From contig NZ_RZNX01000001.1 in assembly GCF_003994465.1 (NCBI RefSeq), positions 938,915 to 1,002,914 of the forward strand: a stretch of 64,000 nt of DNA, in the 5' to 3' direction. Shown here piece by piece: positions 17,853-26,869 of this stretch. Source of the stretch: Paenibacillus zeisoli. GTDB lineage: Bacteria; Bacillota; Bacilli; Paenibacillales; Paenibacillaceae. The first letter of the stretch is position 1, and each line of letters starts with the position of its first letter. The notes below the pieces were generated by a model, which did no database searches, was not told the DNA's origin, and saw only the letters and a list, made by a program, of their open reading frames with translations. Position numbers and translations under genes: made by a program.

Positions 17853-19784
17853 TTATCCTTTAAAATAAGGATCTTCGGGCAAAAGAAGCTGCAGGGTGTC
17901 CCAGTCCGAGTGTGAAAGATCCTGAGATTGGAGGGATGGCAGCATCAGCACCTGAACCTTCCACGGGTTCCCATTCAGAAGTCTTATAGGGAGACCTTCG
18001 GTGACCTTACCTCTTATCCCCAGTCTTATCTTGGTGCGCCACGCCAAAGCCTGCTGAATTAAAGCCTTTGCCGTTGAGGCATGATAGCTTCTCAATTCTT
18101 TGCACCAGGCCTGCGGAATTTCCTCCGAGCCCGGGAATAGATCGGCTAAACTCAAAGGCTCTTCATCCCGCTCATAGATATGTATAGCTGTACCGCTGAA
18201 TATCCATCCTTGTGGTTCTCTAGGACCCGGATGGCCAGGATTGATCTCAACCGCTTCCTCGACAGATAAATCACCGGCAGCTTGCAGGGCTGGGTCGAAC
18301 CTTGGATAGATGATGGCAGATTCCGAATGAACCGTCTTCCGGGGAGTCAAATCCAGGTGATTCAATACCTTATACATTTCCTTCAGATCCTGCTCATGCA
18401 CAATGAAATCAAGAGGCCCGATTCGCTCAAGCTTGGATTGCCCCCCGTCATATCTATTAATCCTTTCAGCGGCCTCTTCATCTGAACATCGAAGAAGTAC
18501 GCGCTCCTCAATGGATGTCCGGCCAAGCTCCCTCCCCCACTGTTCCAGTGCACTGCGAAGATTAGCCGGGATTCCCGAAGCTGACCCCTGCTCGAGAAAT
18601 GCCGCAGCATCTGCCGGGGTGCGTCTGTGTTTAAGGGCATGGGCAGTGGATTCGCGGCTTATTTTATATACGGACATTGCATCATAGGTCAGGCCTTGTG
18701 CGAATAATTCCAGCTCCCATCTTAGCAAATAAGAAACACCCGATGGCACAAGTATTTCAAAGTCCGGCTGAACGTAAAACTTTCTTTCAACAGGAGCCAA
18801 GGGTTGCTCGAAATTTCGATCAGCTTTCCCGGCTGTGGTTATCTGTCCCTCGAGCTTTGGCTTTCCCCTCCAGCGAAATGCGGCTTGTCCTTTCTCCCCA
18901 AGTCCTAAATCTACAAATCCCAGGCCGCATAGCATTTCCAGCCATCCCAGCATGAAGGTGGTCTGCCCCTCTGCCAAAGGTCCTGTGAGCATATGATACC
19001 CCTTCATCCAGCAGATAATATCCTCAAGGAGGTACCAAGTTCCCTCCTGAATATGTTCCGTACTAATAGCATAGGCATAATGCTGTAGACTCGGGTCAGC
19101 AGGAATATACCGGGTCAGAAGCTGCTTATACACAGCAAGACGCATAACATCTGAGGGCAGCCTGAGCCATTCAGCCACAGCGGGTTCATTCACTGTCCAG
19201 CTGCCCCTCCTTTCTATCAAACCTAGGGCCAATAACAGATCCAGCACAACGGCTGTATTGGCCGGATAGACTTCTTTATGGGGATAATGAAGCGGGATAT
19301 GTTTGAGGTCATCCGCTGCAAGCTGAATCAATCCGCCAAGTCTGCTTATCGTCTTCTGATGAATCGTGCCTTTGGCAGTGATCAGCAGGCCATTTTGTCC
19401 AATCCATACCAATACCCGAAACAAATCCATCTCTATTCCGGGCCTGCCCTCACGCTCCAAGGATACCCGATTCACAGCCTCCTCATGCGGATATACAGGA
19501 CCCAGAATGCACGCCTGGAGCCTTGGGAACAAGGGGGCAGTAATGAAATACAAGCGTTCTCCCCAGGTCTTCTTCACTGCACACAGAATCCCTGACTTAA
19601 CCAGAGAGAGCACCCCTATTCGCAGCTCGGCACCGCTGATTCCATCTCTTGCAAGCTTCTCTATCTGTTCCAGCTTGAAGGGTTGCCCGGCGTAGCTCTG
19701 AACAATTAGCCCAAGGGTCCGCATTCCCAATTCAGAAGCTCCAAGCTCCTCAGCCCATTTGAATGTGCCTGATTGCATTATCAC
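17853..19784 (-). CDS. Helicase-associated-domain protein, partner of the XPB-like helicase
   Basis: The 643-residue protein has no helicase motifs of its own. A central region, about residues 335-445 (from YVQPDFEILVPSGVSYLLRW to ERVLLRCSDEEAAERI), fits the helicase C-terminal-associated domain also found at the N-terminus of XPB/Ssl2 proteins (Pfam Helicase_C_3). The N-terminal third looks like winged-helix modules (GELRIG-like SGAELRIGVLSLVKSG). The start is GTG at 19784, with AGGAGG 7 bases upstream and a 4-base GTGA overlap with the XPB gene, so translation is coupled. Mycobacterium, from memory, also places such a protein beside its XPB helicase. Its activity is unknown. Confidence 0.85.
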   Translation of the reverse strand: MIMQSGTFKWAEELGASELGMRTLGLIVQSYAGQPFKLEQIEKLARDGISGAELRIGVLSLVKSGILCAVKKTWGERLYFITAPLFPRLQACILGPVYPHEEAVNRVSLEREGRPGIEMDLFRVLVWIGQNGLLITAKGTIHQKTISRLGGLIQLAADDLKHIPLHYPHKEVYPANTAVVLDLLLALGLIERRGSWTVNEPAVAEWLRLPSDVMRLAVYKQLLTRYIPADPSLQHYAYAISTEHIQEGTWYLLEDIICWMKGYHMLTGPLAEGQTTFMLGWLEMLCGLGFVDLGLGEKGQAAFRWRGKPKLEGQITTAGKADRNFEQPLAPVERKFYVQPDFEILVPSGVSYLLRWELELFAQGLTYDAMSVYKISRESTAHALKHRRTPADAAAFLEQGSASGIPANLRSALEQWGRELGRTSIEERVLLRCSDEEAAERINRYDGGQSKLERIGPLDFIVHEQDLKEMYKVLNHLDLTPRKTVHSESAIIYPRFDPALQAAGDLSVEEAVEINPGHPGPREPQGWIFSGTAIHIYERDEEPLSLADLFPGSEEIPQAWCKELRSYHASTAKALIQQALAWRTKIRLGIRGKVTEGLPIRLLNGNPWKVQVLMLPSLQSQDLSHSDWDTLQLLLPEDPYFKG

Positions 19785-21490
19785 TGCGCTGCCTCCTTCT
19801 CCCCGTCATCATCATCTTTGGTGAGTTGTACCGAATATTCGTAGCCCTGCTCAATTAGAAACAGCTGTCTGCGAAGGGCGAAGTCCTGTTCTCTGGTTCC
19901 GTCTGTGACCAAGGTATAGAAGTATGCCCGATTGTCCCCGGACTTAGGCCGAAGGAGCCTTCCCAGGCGCTGGGCTTCCTCCTGTCTGGAGCCAAAGCTC
20001 CCCGACACCTCTATTCCTACTGAAGCATCTGGAAGATCGACCGCAAAATTGGCCACCTTGGATACGATCAATAGGGAAAGACTGCCGCTGCGGAAGGCAC
20101 GGAACAATTCAATCCGCTTCTGCTGGGGCATACTTCCAGTGATTAAAGGAGCCTGAAGTTGCTCGGATAGATGCTTAAGCTGGCCCAGATATTGACCTAT
20201 AATCAGTACTTGTCTGCCTGCATGAATTTCAAGCAGCTCCTTAACTACCTTCAGCTTTCCGGAATTTTCGGCAGCTATTCTGAACTTCTGTCTTCCTTCG
20301 GCTAACGAATACTTCGTTCGAAGGGGTTCGCTCATGGGTACACGAATTTCACAGCATTTCACCTGAGCTATCCAGCCTTCCTGTTCCAGATCTCTCCACG
20401 GCATCTCGTAGAGTTTCGGACCAATGAGCGAGAATACATCCTTCTCACATCCATCTTCCCGGACGAGTGTCGCCGTTAGTCCAAGTCGGCGTGTAGCCTG
20501 AATTTCAGCAGTAACTCGAAAGACAGGGGCGGGCAGCAGATGAACCTCGTCGTAAATGATCAGCCCCCAATCCCGCTCATTGAACAGCTTCATATGCTTG
20601 AAGCCATCCTCCTTCTTACTCCGGTGGGTCAATATCTGGTAAGTGGAGACCGTCACGGGTCGAACTTCTTTTCGATCTCCCGAATACTCTCCAATCTCCA
20701 GATCACTAAGCGTTGATTTGTTCCTAAGCTCCTGAATCCACTGCCTGACCGAAGTTACATTTGAAGTTAGAATCAGGGTCTCACGCTGAAGCTTGTCCAT
20801 GGCAGCAAGTCCGATAACTGTCTTCCCGGCCCCGCAAGGGAGGACCAGAACTCCGCTTCCCCCCTCAGTTCCGTTGCTGCTTCCTATGAAAGCACTCACA
20901 CTTTCGCATTGATAGGGCCGTAGGGAGAATGGAATCCCGGCTGCAATCTGATCTCGCAGCTTGAAAGACAAGGCTTGGCCGCTGTGGTAGCCAACTTCGT
21001 CCTGTACCGGATAACCAAGCCGGGTCAAGTCCTGTTTGAGAACCCCCCGATTCCTAACCGGAATCGTCAGCATGGTCTCCGTCACCCTCTTAAGCTCCCA
21101 TTTCTGTACGGATTCAAGATTCATGATTTCATCCAGGAATTCCGGGGCTGTACTTTCCAGAACGAGCTCGCCCGGTTGTTCCATTGACTTACGCAGCCTT
21201 AATCTCCCATAGCGTGACAACCAGAGCGTTATCTCCTTTAATACTTGTCCTGGAACCTCCAACCTGGACATATCCCGGATTCGTTCCAATATTTCAGCAG
21301 CCTCTAGTCCTTGGGCCGCAGCGTTCCACATAGATAGAGGAGTAAGGCGGTAGGTATGAAAAGAAGCCGGGCTCTTCACCAGCTCCGCGAACCTGGAGAG
21401 CTCTCGTCTTGCTGCTTCAAAGCCAGGGTGTTCCTTCTCAAGAAGAACCGTGAAATCCCGCTGAACCAAGCATGCACCTGTTCCGTCCAT
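19781..21490 (-). CDS. XPB/Ssl2-like superfamily 2 DNA helicase
   Basis: The 569-residue product is a bacterial homologue of the XPB (ERCC3) 3'-5' DNA translocase. Residues 1-80 form an associated N-terminal domain and about 80-185 resemble the damage-recognition-like region. The helicase core has Walker A PCGAGKT (218-224), the DEVH box (314-317), the motif GLTATLVRED with XPB's RED triplet (344-346), and motif VI EEAQRLGRLLRP (504-515). The C-terminus is acidic (KDDDDGEKE). RBS AAGGAAG supports the ATG. It forms an overlapped pair with the helicase-associated protein. The likely role is DNA repair or transcription-coupled remodelling, which is inference. Confidence 0.92.
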   Translation of the reverse strand: MDGTGACLVQRDFTVLLEKEHPGFEAARRELSRFAELVKSPASFHTYRLTPLSMWNAAAQGLEAAEILERIRDMSRLEVPGQVLKEITLWLSRYGRLRLRKSMEQPGELVLESTAPEFLDEIMNLESVQKWELKRVTETMLTIPVRNRGVLKQDLTRLGYPVQDEVGYHSGQALSFKLRDQIAAGIPFSLRPYQCESVSAFIGSSNGTEGGSGVLVLPCGAGKTVIGLAAMDKLQRETLILTSNVTSVRQWIQELRNKSTLSDLEIGEYSGDRKEVRPVTVSTYQILTHRSKKEDGFKHMKLFNERDWGLIIYDEVHLLPAPVFRVTAEIQATRRLGLTATLVREDGCEKDVFSLIGPKLYEMPWRDLEQEGWIAQVKCCEIRVPMSEPLRTKYSLAEGRQKFRIAAENSGKLKVVKELLEIHAGRQVLIIGQYLGQLKHLSEQLQAPLITGSMPQQKRIELFRAFRSGSLSLLIVSKVANFAVDLPDASVGIEVSGSFGSRQEEAQRLGRLLRPKSGDNRAYFYTLVTDGTREQDFALRRQLFLIEQGYEYSVQLTKDDDDGEKEAAQ

Positions 21491-21538
21491 ACATACTTCC
21501 TTTCTTCCGTGTCACGGACTCTTTATCTTATTGCAGAC

Positions 21539-21566
21539 AAAAAAAGCCCGCAGCTTATGCGAGCTT
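21539..21566 (-). terminator. Terminator downstream of the M20 amidohydrolase
   Basis: On the minus strand a 9-bp stem with one G-U pair (AAGCTCGCA and TGCGGGCTT) and loop TAAGC is followed by TTTTTTTG. It ends the amidohydrolase transcript before the XPB gene. Confidence 0.9.
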
Positions 21567-21612
21567 CCTGCTTCATCTATTAGGTTATCCAGAAATCGCC
21601 AGTAATTATTCG

Positions 21613-22824
21613 TCAGGTCTCACCCAAGTAAGACTCAGCGAGGGTAATCAACAGTCCAGCTGCGTACAGCATGGACTCTTCATCCAGATCGAACTTGGGA
21701 TGATGGTGCGGGTACGAAGCCCCTTTGGCCGGATTTCCCGCCCCTACTAGCACAAAACAGCCCGGGATTTGCTGTACATAATAGGCAAAATCTTCAGCAG
21801 GCATAATCTTCGGAGAGACTTCTGCCCGAAGTCCGAAGGCATTCCCTGCCTCGCGGAAAAAGCGGTTCACCTCCGCCTCATGATTCACGAGCGGGGGATA
21901 TCCCATGACATAATCGATAATCGCCTCTGTCCCGTATGCCTTGGCTGTCCCTTCTGCCATCTCCTCAATTCTTCTGCGAATGAGATGTCTGGTCTCTTCC
22001 TTAAAGCACCTGACAGTGCCCGACAGAACACAGTGTTCTGCAATAACATTCTGCACGGTTCCTCCCTGGATAGAACCGATGGTCACGACTGCAGGGTCCA
22101 AGGGATCTACAGACCGGCTGACAATCGTCTGAAGCTGCATGACGAGAGCGGCCCCTGCCACTACACTGTCAACGGCTGCGTGCGGCATGCCTCCATGCCC
22201 GCCTTGTCCTTTCATATCCACAAAGAACTCATCCGTTGAAGCCATTAGCGGTCCTGGGGCACTGGCAGCAGTGCCTACAGGAATCGGGGTCCATAAATGA
22301 ACACCGTATATCACATCCGCTCCATCAATAGCTCCATCTTGAATCATCGCGACTGCTCCACCCGGACATACTTCTTCTGCCGGTTGAAAGATCAATCGGA
22401 TCTCTCCCTGAAGCGTGTCCAGCCGCCTTGCGAAATACTCTGCAACCGCCAGGAGCGCGGAGGTATGGCCATCGTGACCGCAGGCATGCATGACACCCGG
22501 TATCTCAGACGCATAATCGCATACCTTCTCATCTTGGATGGGCAGAGCATCCATATCTGCTCGCAGTGCTACCGTTTTGCCGGGAAGCTTCCCCTTAATT
22601 ACAGCGACTATCCCGTACCCGCCAACACCCGTTCTTACTTCAATACCAAGCCCCGTCAAAATACTTGCGACATAGGCCGACGTCTTCTCTTCTTTATAGG
22701 AAACTTCCGGATTCCTGTGCAGGTGACGCCTTCTCTTCACCATTTCCGGAAATAAGGACCTTACCAGCTCTAAATCTTTCACCCCAGCCACATCCTTCTC
22801 TTTGTTCACACTTTCACGTGTCAT
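21613..22824 (-). CDS. M20-family amidohydrolase (N-acyl-amino-acid or related deacylase)
   Basis: The product (about 403 residues) is an M20D-type metallo-amidohydrolase: metal-ligand motif HACGHDGHTSALL, the upstream RADMDALPI, and PAEEVCPGG with the catalytic Glu and a metal-binding Cys. Family members remove acyl groups from amino acids or hydrolyse small amides; the substrate cannot be read here. The start is unsure: ATG 22824 has a weak AGCAGG, and a GTG a dozen codons further in has AGAAGG at about 10 bases. The frame continues upstream to 22926 without support. It has its own terminator. Confidence 0.9.
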   Translation of the reverse strand: MTRESVNKEKDVAGVKDLELVRSLFPEMVKRRRHLHRNPEVSYKEEKTSAYVASILTGLGIEVRTGVGGYGIVAVIKGKLPGKTVALRADMDALPIQDEKVCDYASEIPGVMHACGHDGHTSALLAVAEYFARRLDTLQGEIRLIFQPAEEVCPGGAVAMIQDGAIDGADVIYGVHLWTPIPVGTAASAPGPLMASTDEFFVDMKGQGGHGGMPHAAVDSVVAGAALVMQLQTIVSRSVDPLDPAVVTIGSIQGGTVQNVIAEHCVLSGTVRCFKEETRHLIRRRIEEMAEGTAKAYGTEAIIDYVMGYPPLVNHEAEVNRFFREAGNAFGLRAEVSPKIMPAEDFAYYVQQIPGCFVLVGAGNPAKGASYPHHHPKFDLDEESMLYAAGLLITLAESYLGET

Positions 22825-22965
22825 AAACCTGCTGCAATCATTGTAACACACACTATTCATCTGCCGAAAAGTCTTTTGCGTAAGGCCTTGAGAGTGCTTG
22901 CACAACTCCCGGAAACATACTATCATGAATGAATATACAGTATGTTAAGGGAGGACAATGACCCA

Positions 22966-23307
22966 ATGATTTTTGAAAACACTGGTTTGGATGGTATTAA
23001 AAGCGATCTCGCTTATTTGGATGAATCCGCCGAGAAAGTAGGCTTCGTACGGTGGCAATGGGAATATTACCGCGCTACATATGATTATAAAATAGAAGAC
23101 AACAATAGCGAATACTTCCTACGTATCAATACTCGCGCCCTTGAAGGCAAGCTCGAGCGTCCCGATACCGTCCTCGCTATTGAAGCCGTATACATGGGAC
23201 GTGCGACCTTCCCCCATGGGCTCGAATATGAATCTCCAATTCCGTCTCAAGTTCTGAGCCAAGCGAATCAGAAGCTGAACGAACTCAAGAAACTGCTCGA
23301 GGCTTGA
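22966..23307 (+). CDS. YugN-like family protein
   Basis: The 113-residue product matches the small YugN family of Bacillales, whose function is unknown. The segments VGFVRWQWEYYRATYDYKIED, shortened here to its WQWEYYRATYD core, and YFLRINTRALEGKLE are characteristic, followed by a proline-rich turn and a C-terminal helix. GGAGG precedes the chosen ATG by about 11 bases; a longer frame opens at 22942 without better support. The ftsW-like gene starts 10 bases downstream, so the two are likely co-transcribed. Confidence 0.85.
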   Translation: MIFENTGLDGIKSDLAYLDESAEKVGFVRWQWEYYRATYDYKIEDNNSEYFLRINTRALEGKLERPDTVLAIEAVYMGRATFPHGLEYESPIPSQVLSQANQKLNELKKLLEA

Positions 23308-23317
23308 GGCCTGGGCT

Positions 23318-24559
23318 ATGAATGATAACAAAACCACCCAGACCAGAAAAGGGACTCCTGACTTTCAATTACTTATTCTTACCCTGCTTATGGTGGGATT
23401 CGGTCTAGTCATGGTATTCAGCTCCAGCTCCAGCATTACCATAGTCAATTCTAAGTTTAATTTTGACGCGATGTACTTCACCAAGAAACAAATGATATTC
23501 GGTGCACTGGGACTGCTGAGCATGTTTGTTACTATGAACATACCTTATGCAAAATATAAGAAACTGTTTGTGCCTGTGTTCATAGTTACCTTAATTATGC
23601 TATTACTAGTCCCTTATATAGGACAAAATGTTAACGGTGCTAGAAGCTGGTTCGGTTTCGGTTCTTTTGGCGTTCAGCCTTCCGAGCTTGCCAAGATCAC
23701 CATCATTCTCTATTTGGCAGCCCTCATCTCCAAAAAAGGAGAGCGGTTCCGCGATCTGCGCACCGGTTATATTCCCGTGATGCTGATCGTTGGTTTCGTA
23801 GCCGGTCTTATCATGCTTCAGCCAGATTTCGGCTCCTGCGTTATTCTCGTCGCTACAGCAGGACTTGTCGTATTTGCTGGTGGCGCCAATTTGAAGCATA
23901 TCCTTGGCTCCCTGGGGCTACTTGTGCTCGGGGCAAGCATTGTGCTTGGCGCCCAGTATTTGTTCGACAAGATCAGTGATCATGATAATCCAAAGGATTA
24001 TAAGGCAGGCCGTATTCAAGCCTACCTGGATCCCTTGGAGGATCCTCAAGGGGTAAGCTATAACCTCGTCCAATCCTTGATTGCCATCGGGCATGGTGGG
24101 GCTACTGGGACCGGATTTGGTCAAAGTATCCAGAAGCTTCACTACCTCCCGAATCCTTATAATGACTTTATTTTCTCGGTCATCGGCGAAGAATTCGGAT
24201 TCATTGGAACCCTGCTATTTTTATTGTTCTATATTTATTTCATATGGCGAGGGATTCTTGTCTCTGTTAGGTGTCCGGATACTTTCGGTACCTTGGTTGG
24301 CGTGGGTATTATGGGACTCATTGCGATTCAGGCCTTCATCAATATAGGTGGGGTAACCAATACGATACCGATTACGGGGGTCACTCTTCCGTTTATCAGC
24401 TATGGCGGTTCTTCCTTAATGGTGATGATGGCAAGCATGGGTATTGTACTGAGTATTTCCAGACAATCCAATCTGCCGGTCAGTCAAGAGCGCACCAAAT
24501 CCGTCGTAGTCAAACAGGCCGTATCCGAAAGACCTGCCAGAAGAAGCTTTAGCCGATAA
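23318..24559 (+). CDS. ftsW: FtsW/RodA/SpoVE family peptidoglycan glycosyltransferase
   Basis: SEDS-family proteins polymerise lipid II into glycan strands together with a class B penicillin-binding protein. The 413-residue protein has about ten membrane segments, the signature LLVPYIGQNVNGARSW, the catalytic-region motif QPSELAKI, QPDFGSC, and the C-terminal signature PITGVTLPFISYGGSS. FtsW, RodA and SpoVE cannot be separated with certainty from sequence alone; the extended basic cytoplasmic tail and the ITGVTLPFISYGG motif favour FtsW or SpoVE over RodA. It follows the yugN-like gene by 10 bases and ends at a bidirectional terminator. Confidence 0.9.
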   Translation: MNDNKTTQTRKGTPDFQLLILTLLMVGFGLVMVFSSSSSITIVNSKFNFDAMYFTKKQMIFGALGLLSMFVTMNIPYAKYKKLFVPVFIVTLIMLLLVPYIGQNVNGARSWFGFGSFGVQPSELAKITIILYLAALISKKGERFRDLRTGYIPVMLIVGFVAGLIMLQPDFGSCVILVATAGLVVFAGGANLKHILGSLGLLVLGASIVLGAQYLFDKISDHDNPKDYKAGRIQAYLDPLEDPQGVSYNLVQSLIAIGHGGATGTGFGQSIQKLHYLPNPYNDFIFSVIGEEFGFIGTLLFLLFYIYFIWRGILVSVRCPDTFGTLVGVGIMGLIAIQAFINIGGVTNTIPITGVTLPFISYGGSSLMVMMASMGIVLSISRQSNLPVSQERTKSVVVKQAVSERPARRSFSR

Positions 24560-24560
24560 T

Positions 24561-24605
24561 CAAAAAGACTGACCCAAAGCAGATTCCTGCTTGGGCCAGT
24601 CTTTT
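24561..24605. terminator. Bidirectional terminator between ftsW and the Asp23 gene
   Basis: Arms of about 20 bases (AAAAAGACTGACCCAAAGCAG... and its near-perfect complement) have one mismatch and one bulge, a short ATTC loop, and A- and T-runs on both sides. Confidence 0.93.
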
Positions 24606-24656
24606 TGGTTCGTGATAACTATTTATGTAACTTAAGTCTGCAGGACGTATGGCAGC

Positions 24657-25025
24657 CTACATCTCATCATCTTTGAAGGCTACACCCTCGACCTTGATGT
24701 TAACTTCAACAACATGCAGGCCAGTCAAGCTCTCTACCGCAACACGGACATTCTGCTGAAGCATGCGGCACACCTCGTGAATCGGGGTCTCATATAGAAC
24801 GATGATCCGCAGGTCAATAGCGGCTTCCAGTTGGCCTACCTCAACGGTGACGCCCTTCTGTACGTTCTTTCCGCTAAGTCGTTTCCCCCAGCCTTCAGAA
24901 AGTCCACCGCTCATGGCAGCGATGCCTGGAGTTTCCAATGCGGCCATGCCCGCAATTTTAGACACTACATCATCCGAGATTCGAATGGTCCCTAATTCAA
25001 GCTGCAACTGCTCGGTCATGGTCAT
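24657..25025 (-). CDS. Asp23/Gls24 family envelope stress protein
   Basis: Asp23/Gls24 proteins are small, alkaline-shock or envelope-stress proteins found near the membrane in Firmicutes; B. subtilis YloU and YqhY belong to the family. The 122-residue product has the typical core: ELGTIRISDDVVSKIAG, ALETPGIAAMSGG, and VEVGQLEAAIDLRIIVLYETPI. AGGAGG precedes two in-frame ATGs (25025 and 25019); the second has the better 7-base spacing, so the protein may be two residues shorter. It lies convergent to ftsW. Confidence 0.93.
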   Translation of the reverse strand: MTMTEQLQLELGTIRISDDVVSKIAGMAALETPGIAAMSGGLSEGWGKRLSGKNVQKGVTVEVGQLEAAIDLRIIVLYETPIHEVCRMLQQNVRVAVESLTGLHVVEVNIKVEGVAFKDDEM

Positions 25026-25050
25026 TCCTCCTCCAAAAATCTAATTATTT

Positions 25051-25146
25051 CTAATTGTAATAGGTGCCGGGTTTGAATGCAACTATGGACCAATCTTCCA
25101 TCTTCCGTTTATAATACGGATTGAACTCCTGCGCAGCACCATACAT
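25051..25146 (-). CDS. Possible 31-residue peptide upstream of the Asp23 gene
   Basis: This ATG-to-stop frame of 31 residues (starting MYGAAQEFNPYYKRKMEDW) ends 25 bases before the Asp23 start, on the same strand. It is rich in aromatic residues and ends GTYYN. The only upstream ribosome binding site is a weak GAG. The frame stays open upstream into the divergent Ca/H antiporter promoter. I do not recognise it; it may be a genuine small protein or chance. Confidence 0.3.
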   Translation of the reverse strand: MYGAAQEFNPYYKRKMEDWSIVAFKPGTYYN

Positions 25147-25228
25147 TTCTCGTTTATATTGGGTACAATAATGGTTATATTGATTTTGTACTCTTATAAG
25201 CAAATAACTTAAAGTCGAGGTGTCTTTT

Positions 25229-26299
25229 TTGAAAAAGTATTGGTTTCCAAGCTTGCTTATCCTTACTTTCCTGCTTAGCGCCATCGGTCATTATGCCGAC
25301 TGGAACCCTACCCTGCAATTTGTGATTTCCGCCATCGCGGTGATCTTTGTTGCCGGATTTCTTGGAAAGGCCACAGAAAGTGTCTCCCACTATGCGGGAC
25401 AGCGTCTTGGAGGATTTCTGAATGCGACCTTCGGGAATGCGGCCGAGCTGATTATCGGGATTCTCCTGGTCAGCAACGGACAATTTGAGATCGTGAAAGC
25501 CAGTATCACAGGCTCTATTATCGGGAACCTGCTGCTTGTGCTTGGACTTAGCCTTTTTGCCGGGGGGCTTAAATACAAGATTCAGAACTTCAATGTCTCC
25601 CTTGCCGGGCTTAACGGTTCCTTGATGATTCTCGGAATTATCGCTTTATTCGTACCGGCTATTTTCCTGAATACTCATGCGTTACAAAGTGAAGACAAGA
25701 ATGTGGTCAGCCTTGTCGTAGCTGGGATTCTGATTGTAGCTTACCTCTTGTGGCTTGTGTTCTCCATGATTACACATAAAGACTATCTGGCCGATGTAAC
25801 GGAAGACAGTGAGGAACAGCTTCCCCATGAGCACGCACCGATGTGGTCTAAAGGCAGATCCATTGTATACCTGATTGTCGCTACGGTCATGGTGGCTTTT
25901 GTCAGTGAGTGGCTGGTACATACTTTGGATACGTTTACTGAGAAATTTGGGCTGAGTGAAATCTTCGTCGGCGCCTTTGTTGTCGCTATCGTCGGTAACG
26001 CAGCTGAACACAGTGCAGCCATTATGCTGGCGATGAAGAACAAGATTGGGGCTTCAGTTGAGATTGCCATCGGCAGCAGCTTGCAAATCGCTCTCTTCGT
26101 AGCGCCCGTTCTGATCTTCGTCAGCCATATCCTTGGACGTCCTATGGATATTGTCTTTACAGTCATAGAGCTTGCAGCCATTGGGGTATCCGTCTTTATT
26201 GCCAAATCGATTACACAAGACGGATCTACGAACTGGTATGAAGGACTCTTACTTCTAGCTGTATACGGTATTCTCGGAGTATCCTTTTATCTGGTATAG
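25229..26299 (+). CDS. cax: Calcium/proton antiporter of the CaCA superfamily (CaxA/ChaA type)
   Basis: The protein exchanges cytosolic Ca2+ for protons at the membrane. It has about eleven membrane segments in two inverted repeats, each with the ion-binding motif: GNAAELIIG in the first half and GNAAEHSAAI in the second. A His/acidic loop (EDSEEQLPHEHAP) joins the halves. A TTG at 25229 is the preferred start, because the GAGG ribosome binding site overlaps the alternative GTG at 25220 and stands 8 bases before the TTG; this gives 356 residues. B. subtilis YfkE is the closest known relative I recall. A long bidirectional terminator follows. Confidence 0.92.
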   Translation: MKKYWFPSLLILTFLLSAIGHYADWNPTLQFVISAIAVIFVAGFLGKATESVSHYAGQRLGGFLNATFGNAAELIIGILLVSNGQFEIVKASITGSIIGNLLLVLGLSLFAGGLKYKIQNFNVSLAGLNGSLMILGIIALFVPAIFLNTHALQSEDKNVVSLVVAGILIVAYLLWLVFSMITHKDYLADVTEDSEEQLPHEHAPMWSKGRSIVYLIVATVMVAFVSEWLVHTLDTFTEKFGLSEIFVGAFVVAIVGNAAEHSAAIMLAMKNKIGASVEIAIGSSLQIALFVAPVLIFVSHILGRPMDIVFTVIELAAIGVSVFIAKSITQDGSTNWYEGLLLLAVYGILGVSFYLV

Positions 26300-26305
26300 A
26301 GATCA

Positions 26306-26366
26306 AAGCACACAAATAAAGCGTATGTCCGGTTGGGACCGGATCATACGCTTTATTTGTGTGCTT
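26306..26366. terminator. Exceptionally long bidirectional hairpin terminator
   Basis: Perfect 22-base arms (26306-26327 and 26345-26366, AAGCACACAAATAAAGCGTATG and complement, 22 bases in all) enclose an inner 6-bp stem TCCGGT/ACCGGA with loop TGGG. It lies between the convergent antiporter and ylaN genes. Confidence 0.9.
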
Positions 26367-26392
26367 CTATGTATGCCTATCCTGGGACAGGC

Positions 26393-26680
26393 CTACTCTT
26401 TAGTATTCAAGGCTTCATAAAGAACGGCCAGATTGCGCTCCAGCTTGCTTAAGATTTGTTTGCCCACCAGAGAATTAACCAGTCCCGCACGGACGGCGAA
26501 ATCAACCTCTTTCGAGAATCCGAACATCTGGGTATCAAGCACTTCCTCATATAGAGGGCAATAACGTGTTGCCAGATTCTCCATCTGCACTTCAATTAGC
26601 TTCTCTATTTTATCTGCGTCTTCCTGCAAAAGACTCAGCGCTTTCAAATTCAACTGTTCCTGCAAATCAGATGAAGTCAT
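26393..26680 (-). CDS. ylaN: YlaN family protein (DUF1507)
   Basis: YlaN is a small, often essential Firmicute protein that has been linked to iron homeostasis and the Fur regulator. The 95-residue product keeps the family signature [20 protein letters not shown] and the following DFAVRAGLV helix, and lacks membrane segments. A GGGGGGAG ribosome binding site precedes the ATG. It is monocistronic, converging on the Ca/H antiporter through a shared terminator. The family identity is firm; the iron-related role is from published work on other species. Confidence 0.93.
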   Translation of the reverse strand: MTSSDLQEQLNLKALSLLQEDADKIEKLIEVQMENLATRYCPLYEEVLDTQMFGFSKEVDFAVRAGLVNSLVGKQILSKLERNLAVLYEALNTKE

Positions 26681-26823
26681 GCTATCTCCCCCCCTGTGTA
26701 CAAAATCATCAGTCTGACCATATTATTATACTTACTTTACTTAATATTAGACGAAAATGAACACCAATACAAGAACCTCACAAAATAATAACCGCACAGG
26801 AAGAGACAGGGGTATACTGTGGA

Positions 26824-26855
26824 CAAAAAAACACTCCTGCCATCAGGCAGGAGTG
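26824..26855 (-). terminator. Terminator downstream of the HPr-like gene
   Basis: Ten-base arms CACTCCTGCC and GGCAGGAGTG close a 4-base loop and are followed on the minus strand by TTTTTTTGTCC. Confidence 0.93.
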
Positions 26856-26869
26856 CTGCGGTTCCAAGT

